Shown here: piece after piece, positions 23,366 through 35,200 of the stretch
Layout of the letters: each line of letters opens with the position of its first letter
Position numbering within the stretch: the stretch's first letter is position 1
Notes under the pieces: generated by a model
The model's input: the letters and a program-made list of their open reading frames with translations, nothing else
Database searches by the model: none
Told to the model about the DNA's origin: nothing
Translations under genes and position numbers: made by a program
Assembly (NCBI GenBank): GCA_963682055.1
Contig: OY821745.1
Coordinates: 21,945,342 to 22,009,341, forward strand
Source: Primula veris
Taxonomy: Eukaryota > Streptophyta > Magnoliopsida > Ericales > Primulaceae
Direction: 5' to 3'
Length of the DNA: 64,000 bases

Positions 23366-25757
23366 CTATATATCATACATTGTCAAAAAAAAAACCAATA
23401 ATAAAGAACATAAATATAGTTTGAATACAACATTCATCGTGGCCTCAAAAGTCGAGGGAGCATTGTAAAGTCCAAAAGACATGACAAGATATTCGTAATG
23501 ACCATTATAACCAGCTTGCAAATCAAACGTTGTAAAGTAGGTAACCCCAAACAACTCATCGAGCATAACGTCGTCGATAGTTGGTATAGGAAACATGTCC
23601 CGCCTCATTAAAAGCTCTATAATCCATACAAAAACTTCACTACCAATATACTTTTTCTTTACTAATAATACCGGTGACGAAAAATGACTCGTACTCTCTC
23701 TAATTAACGTCATTTTTAACATCTCCTCCACCTATTTATCGATTTGGTGTTTTTGAAATTGAGCATATCGATAAACATTGTCCGGTTTGGTTTCATCTTT
23801 CAACTGAATATGGTGATCAAGTACATGGCAGCGGTTATCATTGTGGGATCTCCAAAACCTGAATATACTCGGTCAAAATACCTTGAATATCATCAGCGAG
23901 ATCAAGTAAATCCTCTGACATAACCCATTTCTCCTTCGGCTGTCACCCGCAAGGATGAACAGCTTGGCCCCCTTGCCCCATTCGGCCAAAAGGGTATTAA
24001 ACCCCCATGGCCCAATACCAGTACCCACCCAACGGTGTTGCCCGCATTTGCACTTTCCTATCCCCAAACTAAATTCCATCGTCATCGGCTCATCACACTA
24101 AAATCCGACACCACTTTAACCATTCCATACCCAAAATAATGTTTAAACCAGTAATCGATAATGCATATGAAATAGTAGTAAAATTATGACCTTGAATACA
24201 TATATTGATATTACCAAAACATTCCGAACAAGTTAAACGATCACCGCTAGCCACCTTAACCACAAAAGGCATAATAGAGGTAACAAGCAAAGCTCAGTGT
24301 TCAACTATATCGCGATCAAAAGAGTTAAAATACTACCTGAGTCGATGAGAATCCTAACCAAACGGCTGAAAACCCAGCCCTGTATGTGCATGGTACGCCG
24401 TCGCACTACCCGAGAGAGCATGTAACGATATATATGGATAACGACAAGTTTCCCCATTATCCAAAGTACCCACAATCTCCTCCTCACCATCATGGCCCAC
24501 CGTAATCACGAATGTCAGTGGGGCTTGGAAACAATGTCCAGGCCCATATTGCTCGTCACAATTAAAACAATGACTTTTAGCTCTATGAGTTAAGGATCTC
24601 CTCAAAAGTTAAGTCTTTAAGCAAAAAAGGCCCGCTACGTGTTGGAATTATCTACATCGTTTAGGCATTGATAAGATCAATAATTAATATATGACACTAT
24701 CCTTCCTTACTAATAGGCATTTTAATGAGGAATGGACGGACTTCTATATGGTGGCAGAGTCAAAGGCTAGCCAGTTTGTCTGATGGGCCACCTCCATCCG
24801 ATTTATTGATTGCACTCGTTGTGCTTATCGGAAATTGACCAACTCACGAGTGAGGGGAAGTGTTGGAATTTCCCACATTGTTTAGGTATTGATAAAGCCA
24901 AGAATTAATATATATGCCTCTTCTTTTTTACTAATAGATTTTTTAATGGGGAATGCACGAGTTTCTACACTACGCATCGGCTTGGTCACTGTTGTACCTA
25001 TCAGAGTTGAACCGCAAGTCTCTCCACCTTGTGCGGCCGCGACAGTCGATGCAGTGGATGATGAACCCCACCTAGCAGACCTGCCCGCCATACCCCTCAA
25101 CCTGCTTTTCGTGGTACCATGACCCAAATTTTCAAGGCTTCGAGCCTTAGCATAAAAACGTTCAGCCTTCACACGATAGCTCAATAGTAAAACCACCCAA
25201 AAATCTTACAAGTAAAGCGCCATGTGTCTGCTTATGTACCCTTGTTGCCAAACATTCAAATTCTTTCAAGTACACGAAACAAATCTGTTTTTTTAACCTA
25301 GTAAGAGTTTTATAATAATCTTAAAAATCTGAGGTCTCAAACCTCTTTAAAATATTTCCAAGTAATTTTTTAACCCCGATTTTCAGAAGGAAACCATTTT
25401 CACTATTGGTTGGCTTCCTCCTGAAGACAAACGAAGCCAACGTCACACACTTACTCCAACTAATGCATTTAATCGTGAAGTATTGATAAACACCGAACCC
25501 ATGGACCCGCCCCTTTCCCACCCACGGCTAACCATGGGTTCGACCCATGCCTCCGCCCCTCAATGTCTCACCCCCATCACGTTACAATATTATTTTCATC
25601 CCCTCCTCAATTCGTGCATATGAGGTTTGTAAGTCACTCACTGATTTTTCAAGTTGCTCAAATTTTTTTCTATTTGAAATGATTAAGAATAACTCCATGA
25701 GAACTTATTCTTTCACGCTTTTAAATTAAAGGCTTCGGTACCAATCGATGAAAACGA
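23366..25757 (-). pseudogene. Ty3/gypsy retrotransposon remnant (gag, protease, 5' RT)
   Basis: Minus strand, in order from about 25757 down. A PBS-like word (TGGTACCGAAGCC near 25735-25750) is followed by gag debris. Then comes a CCHC-like knuckle (CFNCDEQYGPGH, about 24545-24580), an aspartic protease piece (LIDSGS, about 24315-24340) followed by ILGMEWLKW (about 24110-24130), and the start of reverse transcriptase (about 23731-23366). That RT start has SSPVLLVKKK, FPIPTIDDV, FDLQAGY and YLVMSFGL. Between FDLQAGY and GHYEYLVM about twenty residues are missing, and the frame is lost just before the catalytic FDD-type motif. RNase H and integrase are absent. Many stops and frame changes; dead. 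A TRIM is nested in it at 24640-24969. Confidence 0.85.
24640..24969 (+). mobile_element. TRIM (terminal-repeat retrotransposon in miniature), 330 bp
   Basis: Two 109-bp LTRs, 24640-24748 and 24861-24969, both starting TGTTGGAATT. They are flanked by an exact 5-bp duplication CTACG (24635-24639 and 24970-24974). Directly after the left LTR is a primer-binding-like site (TGGTGGCAGAGT, 24749-24760). Directly before the right LTR is a purine tract (GTGAGGGGAAG, about 24850-24860). The 112-bp interior has no coding capacity, so it depends on proteins of other LTR elements. It is inserted in gag-derived sequence of the gypsy remnant. Confidence 0.93.
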
Positions 25758-26220
25758 CCACCATTTCCGTTGTTCTCGGTGCAACACCCCAACCAAATAG
25801 GGGTCACATGTCGACTAACGCAAGAAATCACAAAAAGATGAAAGAAAAAGAGCTAAAATTTATCCCTAGTTTTATTGATTATGAAATAAATGAAAATAGT
25901 CTAGTATTTAATCGAAACAATAACGTTCCTATTCGCAGTTACGAAAAAACCCAAGAGTCAAAATTGCGAATATACTGAAGAAAATAAATAAACTTAGTCA
26001 ATAATTAATTTAAATAATCTTGTACGAAAAAGGAAATAAACAAATAAAGTTCAGTATGGTCATAATAATAGGCCGGCGAGTCTACCATATAATGTCATAC
26101 AATGTTAGCTCTAATGGAGGCCGGCAGGTCCATTATATATAATAGGTTTATAAAACTTTTTTACAGACCCGATCGAACTAGATTATATTGAAAAGTTAAC
26201 AAACAATTAAATTAATAAAT
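25758..26220 (-). repeat. Possible U5/LTR part of the gypsy remnant
   Basis: Lies immediately upstream (minus strand) of the PBS-like site of the gypsy remnant, where the 5' LTR would be expected. It contains TTGGGTTTTTTCGTAACTGC (about 25935-25955) and two GCCGGC words (about 26073 and 26122). No matching second LTR exists to confirm it. Confidence 0.3.
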
Positions 26221-27274
26221 TGTTGTGATACCATATTATAATTCATGCACTAGTCTCAAAAGTCTCAAATGGCTTAAACAATATTTTTCGAACCACCTTA
26301 AAGGTTTCTGGTTCTCGGGACTTTGTTCCCAAGGTACAACTTCTGTCTCAGAGTGGTTCGTGTGGAAACCGACACTGAATCACAGGTCGAGCTGTTGGTG
26401 GTGCGATTCTCTCTCTATATGATGCTATGTATGTTGTGTGTGTGTGAATCCGTCCTTCAATTTATGCAATTTATTCTCATTAATTGCTGGCATTTTAACT
26501 TGCTGGCGTTCCAGAATCCGCCCTTCTCTCTATATGTATGATGATATGTATGCTGTGTGTGTGTTGTGTCTGAATGAGCTCTCTATATGATGATATGTAT
26601 GTTGTGTGTGTGTTGTGTCTGAATGAGAGGGAGAGAGCTGCTTTTTATAGGCTTTCTTGAAACCGCAGCCATTATTGGTCATTCAATTCTGGGTGTTATA
26701 CCCTCCAGAATCCGCCCTTCAATTTCTGCCATTTTCTGCCATTTATTCTCATTAATTGCTGGCGTTTCAACTTGCTGGAAACTCTATGGACTACTTTTGC
26801 ATTTTATACAAAACTCTCTTTTCAGATTTGCCCCGAGACCCGAGACATTTCCCAAGGCCCAAGGCCCAGACCTATGCCCGAGACCCGAGCAAGCGTGTGT
26901 GGTACACCCTAATACACTTAAGTGTATGTGGACATGTTAGTTTAACAAGTATATGAGTTGGACTTGTATATATATTGTAAAATTAACTCTTAATCTTCCA
27001 ATATGGGATAACACTCGTTGATTTTCCATTTATTTAATCAATTTTTCAGCATTGAGGTTTTCTCCTCTTTTTAGAACCCAACTTTGAAGCCGATTAGTAT
27101 TCACATCCATCATCTGAATAGGTCATGCGATATACCGTTACGAAGCTCGTCACACGAGCTACTCAAACACGTTGAGTACGGTATTAACAAATCAGCGTTG
27201 TCATATGTGATATCGACTCGAAGTTGGTCCTATGACCATTCGGAAAACCCATATAAAAACATGTTTTTCCAACA
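26221..27274 (-). repeat. Solo or truncated copia LTR, related to the LTR at 2806-4172
   Basis: On the minus strand it starts TGTTGGAAAAACATG (from 27274) and tracks the first copia LTR over its U3 start (CCGAATGGTCA, CGCATGACCTATTC) and again near its R/U5 (TGTACCTTGGGA, AAGGTGGTT at about 26300-26345). No polypurine tract or primer site flanks it, so it is not attached to an internal region. The low-coordinate end (TGTTGTGATACC, 26221) does not match the 3' end of the first LTR and no target duplication is seen, so that end may be truncated or rearranged. Confidence 0.7.
26400..26640. repeat. Short tandem repeats inside the minus-strand copia LTR
   Basis: Three copies of a unit containing CTCTATATGATGATATGTATG and (GT)n at about 26411, 26527 and 26580. 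In addition, two copies of CATTTATTCTCATTAATTGCTGGC-type sequence occur at about 26470 and 26740. Confidence 0.7.
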
Positions 27275-27612
27275 AAAAACATGAGTTAAACACACAGCTC
27301 TTCATCAGTCAAGCACACACGTCTACACAAAGTCGTGCTGGCTTCACCAGCTTCATACGAGTCTCCATATCTTATTCTTCCACCAGCTGCCACACAACCC
27401 ATGTAGTTATCTGATTACATGTATGTTTGCCTATACCAACCCACCGACCCAACACTCTACTTTTTCGGGTTTCCGAGCTTCTCACTCCGCAGTAAACAAG
27501 GTAACTTCTTAAAATTAAAACTGCTTTTCATCAGCTTTGTAGATCGATGTAAATCATAGTATTCTTCTGGTACTATATAAAAAGCCAGGTAATGGCATGA
27601 TTAGAAGGTATG
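27275..27612. other. Spacer without recognised features
   Basis: Nothing supportable between the minus-strand LTR and the next MITE. Confidence 0.3.
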
Positions 27613-27620
27613 TGCTTCGA

Positions 27621-27887
27621 TAGGACTGGGCGAAAATCCGAAAAAACCGAACCGAACCAAAAGACCGAAACCGAAAAAACAAAACTTTTTTGGGTCAGTT
27701 TCGGTTTACAATAAAACCGGACTGAAAAACCGGAAAAAACCGAAAAAACACCGAAACACCAAAACCGGATCGAAACAAATCGGTTCGGTTCAGTAAAAAA
27801 AATAAAAAGACCGAAAACCAAACCGAAAAATCTGCTCGGTTTTGGTTTTGTTAAAAACCGAACCGAAGCGGACCGAATTGAAGGCTA
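27621..27887. mobile_element. hAT-like MITE of ACCGAAACCG repeats (267 bp)
   Basis: Starts TAGGACTGGGCGAAAAT, consists of CCGAAAAAACCGAACCG-type words and ends CTA. It is flanked by TGCTTCGA (27613-27620) and TGCTTCAA (27888-27895), a 7-of-8 match consistent with a hAT target duplication. The minus-strand open frame through it is phenylalanine-rich repeat translation, not a gene. Confidence 0.6.
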
Positions 27888-27895
27888 TGCTTCAA

Positions 27896-28299
27896 TATAG
27901 CAAAATCACACTCATAGTTCGTAAAGTTATTAACATATAAATACTTGACTGGTATATTATAGTAACTTGTGCTACGGTAAGAGTTCTAAGGTTTTGAAAA
28001 ATAACAATTGGTTCTATCTTTTTCGAAAGAGTCTTATCTTCAATGAGCAAAAATATTCATTCAATAGAGATATATACTTCAATTATTACTAGGTTTGAAA
28101 ATACATTTAACATTTTAAAACACTATCAATTTGTTGACAAGACACGGAATTCTCCACCAGGTTATTCATTACATTGTATTCAAAGTTTTAACTAATTAAA
28201 TTGTAGTAGTTGAGTTTAATACGTTATTTATTTTTTATATTTGTATTAATTTATTACGTCATACCGAACTTACTCTAAACATGCTTGTGCAATCATGGA

Positions 28300-28330
<31 letters not shown>

Positions 28331-29180
28331 TATATACACAATGAAAATTTCAAATTAAACTAAACATGGTTATACTTATTTCAATGGTTTACCAAAAATA
28401 GCTCATCTTAATACACAATGAACAAAATAAAATACAAGGCCGGGGGCTGTTTTGTTAGTGATAGTAAGAAGAGTAACTTATTTATAAAGTAGAGGCGGTT
28501 TGAAAGCCAGACAAATGAGACAATAATCTTTCTGTTTTTTTTTTTTGAAAGGAAATGAGACAATAAATGTGGCGCAAAATATTTTTGGCGGAAAACATTT
28601 GTAAAAATGTTCTATTTTATAACTATTGTGTATGATGTATAGATATAGTTTTATATAGATACTTGCCATCATGATATGTATTAATATTTGCAATTCCCTT
28701 TGGTTACTTATCCATTTCTTCCAAGTTCTATGAGTTTTTGCTTATTTCGTGTTTAGATCCATCTTTTTGCTACATACTCATATTTCATTGGTACCGTGGG
28801 TTATTTTCTCACATTTGTTTTCTCACTGTAAATAAACTTGGAATGTGAGGTATTCCTACAATTGTTTACAATATTGTATATTTGATATAATATTTGCCGA
28901 ATGAAAGTCGATATTTTTATAAGGGTGTTTTTTAATAAAGGGCGCAAAATGTCCGACTTCGCTGAGGTGCTGGAAGTGCTTGGGCCGCCACTGCATAGGG
29001 TAGGACCAGTAAACCACCGGAATGGGTTAACACTATTAAAATAAGCGATTTGTTTATATTAACTCAAATAGTGGAGATGGGGTGTCATTCCCAGTACAGG
29101 TTTTAAATCCGTTTAGTTCATTTGTTGCTTTATTTTCTCGTGGAGCTTCTTGTTCATGATATTCTACCATGGTAGTATTT
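27896..29180. other. Spacer downstream of the LEA2-like gene
   Basis: AT-rich. An (ATCT)n-(AT)n microsatellite occurs at about 28302-28336. No gene recognised. Confidence 0.4.
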
Positions 29181-29188
29181 TTTTATTA
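29181..29188 (-). terminator. Candidate polyadenylation signal of the LEA2-like gene
   Basis: The minus strand reads GTAATAAAAAAA about 60 nt after the stop codon at 29246. AATAAA in AT-rich context is the usual near-upstream element, though plants tolerate many variants. Confidence 0.4.
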
Positions 29189-29245
29189 CATCAATAAAAT
29201 ATTGAATCTGTTGCATACAAGACTCGATAATTGTTTAATAAACCA

Positions 29246-32200
29246 CTAAGAAAGAACGTGACATCTACTTTTATATGTGTGGGTATTATGTTTCTTGTCA
29301 TAAGCTCTTCCAAGGAGTAATAAACACTCAGCTTTATGGTAAAATTTAGGGCTTATGAGTCCCCAAACAATTCGAAATTCAGATTTCATCCTAAATTGAA
29401 CCACAAGGGGAAAACCATTGTTTATATCAAGTATATCTTGCATATCCCTCCCACCACCATACATTGGCATATTTCTTGTTGCTACAATTAGTTTACACAT
29501 TGTTGAGTCATCACTTCTTGTATATAATTTATCTGGACCCTGCAGAATGAAGATTAAATTAATAATTCCAGTAATTCTCATTTAGGAAAAATGGAAGGTT
29601 TCCTTATTGACACTATACAAAGTACTTGGATGATATTTGAATCGATTTAATGTTTAGGCGAGTCCTAAATTGATCAACTTACTGAAGCTTTCAATTTTCA
29701 GCAAAACTCAAAAGCGGTTTGAATTTATACGTTCATGTGAAATATTTTCACGGGGCCGGGGCTGGTTTGAGTCTTATTTTTAAGCAAGTTTCAGTTAAAA
29801 AAACCGCGTATCTATATATGCAAAGTCTTCTGAAACTTGTTGCAGAGCTTTCACATCTCATTGTCATCCAATAAAAAAAAATTGCTATACAAATATGGAA
29901 GAGGTGGTCTTCAAAAATGGTTACTTGAATGTGACAGAATCTGTTACCATGGTGCAAGTACTTTTGAGCTACACAACTAAAATGCTATATCGAAAATTTG
30001 AAATAAATGATAAATCCAATTTACTGTTTTGTTAATTAGGATATTTTGATATGTACTTTTTGCAAATATAGAAATAATCATATAAGATAAATTATTTGAC
30101 TTACATAGGCTGTTATGAGCGGAAGGTGGCCGAATGACATTGTTATTGCTGGGGACTGATCAATGTGCAAGCCGAAAAATTTCGACTTGTTCTTTATCGA
30201 TAAAATCACAGAACAGTTGATACTGAGTAATATAGTGGTAACACCAGTTGTATCTACTCCCTCTCCTAATCCAAACTCTCCAATTTTTTCGATCTGTAAC
30301 AAAGTGTAATCAGTACTTCGCTTAAAATTGTAAACAATTACACTGAAAATTAACCACATTTTCAAATAAATAACAATGAAAAGCGAACAAATTAAGAATA
30401 AAACACGCAAGGTTAAAAAAATATGAGAATTGAATAATCCACTAGGGCTAGCCTAGTGGGCGAGAACCCGCACTCTCAACTAGGAGGCGCATGGTTCCAG
30501 TATTATCGAGGTATATGTGATAACATTTTATCCTCCTAAATAAGATTTAAAAAATAAAAAATAAATGAGAATTGAATTTATAATTGTCAGCTATTTTTAT
30601 TTTTAATCTCGAAATGAACCGAAGATGGCAAGAGCCTTGCCATAATTATGATTTTCTTTATATTATCATATATCACTGTCTTATACTTTTATGCACTTTT
30701 GTAAGAAACATTCCGCAGATCGGTAGTTGTTTAAGAAACCAGTAAGATTATTACAAGTCACAACCAAATTTGCCAGGATGGATAACGAAATCAAAAAACA
30801 GAAAACGAAACGTGAAAAAAAAACTAAAATTTACACATAAAAACAATGGAAGTCAGAAACATGATTTTTAAAAAGAAAAACGAGTTTTCCGGTAACTATA
30901 GTCTCAACACATGGTTATATTAATTACCATTTGAAAATTTACACGTACGGAAAAACTTGTTAAAAGTCTGATTTAACAGAAAGTACCAACCATTAACAGA
31001 AAATACCCACCATATTTGTCGCCATACTAGTCTTAGCTTCTTTCCACCATTAAATCACAAGTACGATGATTAGGTACTAATACACTCTATATCCTCAATT
31101 AGACACCAATAAGAACGTGATGATGACGATGATAAGAATATTGAAAAATAATGAATCATAAAATTAGAACAAGAAGCATTTGTGTGAAATTTTGACAAAG
31201 AAGCGATAAGGAATTGCCCTTAAATGGTGGACAACGGAACAAAAGAATGGAAAACTATAATTAACCAGAATCATAGTCATTACTACACTACTATACTACG
31301 TGTTGCGACTTACAAATTTTACAATAATGCCTAACTTTATTCCAATTATTTTTGGAGAAATTCAGTACCTATTATAATATATGTCAGTTACTTTTGAAAA
31401 AATATAAAAAGTATTATTTGGTTTGACATGATTGTACCTTATATTTAAGTATGCACTGTAGAAGAGATACACTCGTACCATTTAAATCCAACTTTCTCTT
31501 CCAAATAGTTACGTATGGACAATTTTTATTTAAAAAAAAAAAGGCACTTGTGCACTTATTTCTGAGTACGTTAAAAAAAAAAAGCAATTAAAAAACTTTT
31601 AAACAAAAAATCATTAAAATCTCATAAAAAATACGATAACATACATTTTAAAAAATTAAAATTTAAGCACCAAGATCATACAGGCTCAAACAAGATCGGG
31701 CGAACACATGATCACACGGATAAAAATTCAAAAAAATGATAAGAAACGAAACTGATTCAGTTCATAGAAGATAAGGGGAAATAAAAATAAAACATAAAAA
31801 TTATTAGGAAACCAAAAAAATAAATATAATAATAAAACCAAAAAAATTTAAAAAACAATTATTAAATTTTAAAAATTGAGCACATAAGATCACAGTGGTA
31901 AGGAGAACATAGAGTCATACAAGATTTGACAGACACATGGTCACACAACATTTGGCACACATAGGATCAGACGGACATAAGATAACACAGAACCGGATAA
32001 ACACATGATTACATATGATCAATGTATTAAAAAACTCGCCTCAATACGTATTGATACTCGAAAAGGTCAAAATTTAAAGAATAAATTGTTCAGTTTTAGA
32101 CTAAAACTCAAAAAATAGCGTTTTTCACACATCAATGCTTAAAAAACAGTCCTTAATTAAAGCTCAAAAAGTTTAAACTTTATTTAAGAAAATAAAAATA

Positions 32201-35200
32201 TTCTCACAAATATATATAGTCACATAAATTGGTACAAACGTAAGAGCAACTCGATAGTCCATTGTTATACTAGACATGTTCATGATTAAACTATCTTAAT
32301 ATTAGTTATAATGTTTTGAACCAATTATTTCATGTATTTCATAGTTATTGAACATATATATGTATTTATGTTTTTATAGTAAATATTATACTTTTGGCGT
32401 CGGAACTTACGCTTCGGTAAAACTCTCTTTAAAACACTTCATCGATGATTTAGCGTTTTAAAACATTGCATATGATCAGGTGGACACAATACCAGACACA
32501 TAAAGGATTAGAGCAGATACAAGATCACACATGACTAGACATACATATTGTTGAACCATGGGGTTCAATAATTGATTTTGATTATAACTTTGATTATGTT
32601 TTTAATGATTTTACGATTTCTCTATTTCGATGATATAATGCTTGTATTTTTCCAAAAAGAGAATTTGTAAATTTCAGAATGCCAGAAAGATAGAGCATTC
32701 GAAAACGAAGCCACAGGTTCAAGCGGAACCAGAATCGGAGCTAAAACGAAGGAGTTATGAGCATTCGAAGAATAGCGAGAAAACAGAGAACGACCGATCG
32801 TCTGTACAAAAACGACCGATCGTTTTTGTACCAAATTCTTCCAGTGAGGACGTCGAAAATAAGACCGATCGTTTCTCTGAAAACGACCGATCGTTTTCTG
32901 AAAACGACCGATCGACTGTAGAAAACGACCGATCGTTTTCTACAGATTTCGAAAACAGCTTTTCAGCTTTTTCTGGAAAACAGCTTAAAACCTCTGAAAT
33001 ATAGCCTCAACCACTTTCAACGGTCATAACATATAAAAACAGATTTTGTGACCATATATACCTCAAACATCTTTCTTCAAACACATCAATCTATCATCCT
33101 AAAAACATCTCTTAATCAAAACTTAAATTATCACCATTTTGGTGAAAATATTCGAAAAAGAGGAAATTAAGAAGAAAGCGATTCAAGCTCGAACAACAAC
33201 AAAGACTCACCAATTAGCTTATTTAAAAGCAAATAGAATAGTGAGTGTAGTTACATTTTTATAACAAAATTGTAAACGAGTATTTTATAAACTCATTTTT
33301 GTGAGCGAGTGATCGGGTAGAAGCTTTGTAAGCAAGTGAAGCTTAAAAGCTCTAAGTCTTTTCATTTCGGGACACTCATAAAGTGAGAGGGAGCTTAATC
33401 GGTTGATTAGCTCGATAGGATTGTAATATCCGCAAGAAGATTTTTTAGTGAAATACTCGGTAGTACCGAGGAGAGGACGTAGGCCGTTTGCCGAACCTCT
33501 ATAAAATCACGGTGTCATTTTCTTTCCTTGCTTTTACTTTCCGCAAATATATTATTGCTTAGTTTATTGCTTGCGTTTAGTAATTCTAGCATTTCATTAT
33601 TCCTTGTTAACACGCAATAAGCTTAAACTTGCGATAGTTGGGTGGTTAGTTACACTTACGTTTAATTAGGCCAAAAACGCCTAGAAACCTTATTCACCCC
33701 CCTCTAAGGTTTAGCCACACGGGCCAACACATATGAAGTTGGTATAATACCGTTGGTATTTTGGTTATACGTACCATTACCGTACTATATATGTATGACA
33801 TAAACTTTATTCATACTATTACCGTAACGCAGTTTCAGTATAACTTACCTTTAACATGATAATGGTATGGTGTAATACATTACATTACCAACATAAAATG
33901 ACATCGTAAAATAGTTATGTAAACCATATATAACCAAGGACATATCGTAAGCAACAAAATAAAATTTTCATTATATAAATTTAAACGTGTTATAGCCATC
34001 AATTGCTCTAGACATAAAAGCATTGCAAGTGCTCATCCACCTGTATTATTTGTAATGACAATTATGGCATTGTATGTATTTATATATAATCATGTCAATC
34101 AAAGAAAATATATTCCATTCTATATTTCACTAAAGTGGAGAATAAAATTTGCAGGCTTTGTACTGAAACAAAGTTTCTTAGTGACCATAGGAAGGCAAGA
34201 TGAATTAGTTTAATTTATATAATTTATGTTCGGTATGATCAAGTACATCGGTAGGTTACCATGTTATACAAAAACTAATACCATTAGTACTGTTTCATTA
34301 GTGGAACTACCATAAATACGATATGAGTTGTACGGTACGAGTGGTAATTGCAGTTGATCGGTATGTTTCGGTGCAAAATTGCACCCCTAACAAGGATACA
34401 CATGCAACGATAAAAAATGTTCGGACAGAGAATGGGTCAGATTCGGAAACAGAGGAGTGTATTGAGCACGATTTGGTTGTGGATTTAAATCTTTCTCCTA
34501 GAAGAATCCCGAGTCTGAGCTATAACGATAATGAAGGGTGGACTGAACACACCAAAAAAAAAGAAGTGGAAAGGTATAAGTGTTATAAAAGAAAGAGAAA
34601 GGGTGAGAACAAGGTCATTCACCAAAAAGTTCACGAGCTACTCGCCATATATGGAGATTTAGTTCAATCTAAATTCCCTAAGTTGGACCTTAAATATTCA
34701 GTGGTTTTAGATAAATTTTGGTATTTCAGGAGCAAATATTTTCTATGAGAATTGGAAATGACGTGTGATTGGTTAAAGAAGTGGTGCTTTAGAAGGCTCC
34801 CGTGAAGAAGAAGGAATTTTGTGGGTGTTTCATCATCAAGCAGTTCCATTTTTTTACTTGCAAGTACTCTATTTAAGTGTTTTATTTGAAGTTTCTGTTT
34901 GTTTTCTTTTGCGTTGTTGGTTAGGATGCTTTGTAATAGGGCTTTTATAGCCATATATCATAATAAAAATTAACGTGGGCTTCAACCCATATTAATTAAA
35001 AAAAATGATCGGACGGTTGTAGGACCACACACAGTCGGGTGATCACACATGATAAAGCAAAAACAAGATCATACATGATAGGTCGGATACAATATCACAC
35101 ACCTACGAATATAGGACAACACAAGATCACACATGATCATAAGTACAAGATCACATAAAAGATCATACAACATACAATTAAAAATAAAAAATTTAACAAA

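Noticed and set aside
27573..27821. Minus-strand Phe/Val/Ser-rich frame
   Set aside because: Reads through the ACCGAAACCG repeats of a MITE.
32642..33004. Plus-strand 120-residue frame with ENDRS repeats
   Set aside because: Lies wholly in LTR U3, upstream of the TATA-like box. The repeat unit is 21-22 bp, so the frame is partly kept by chance.
34323..34390. ATG at 34323 as the start of a 141-residue protein
   Set aside because: The first ~30 codons lie in hAT-like sequence outside the retroposon boundary, so the ATG is accidental.
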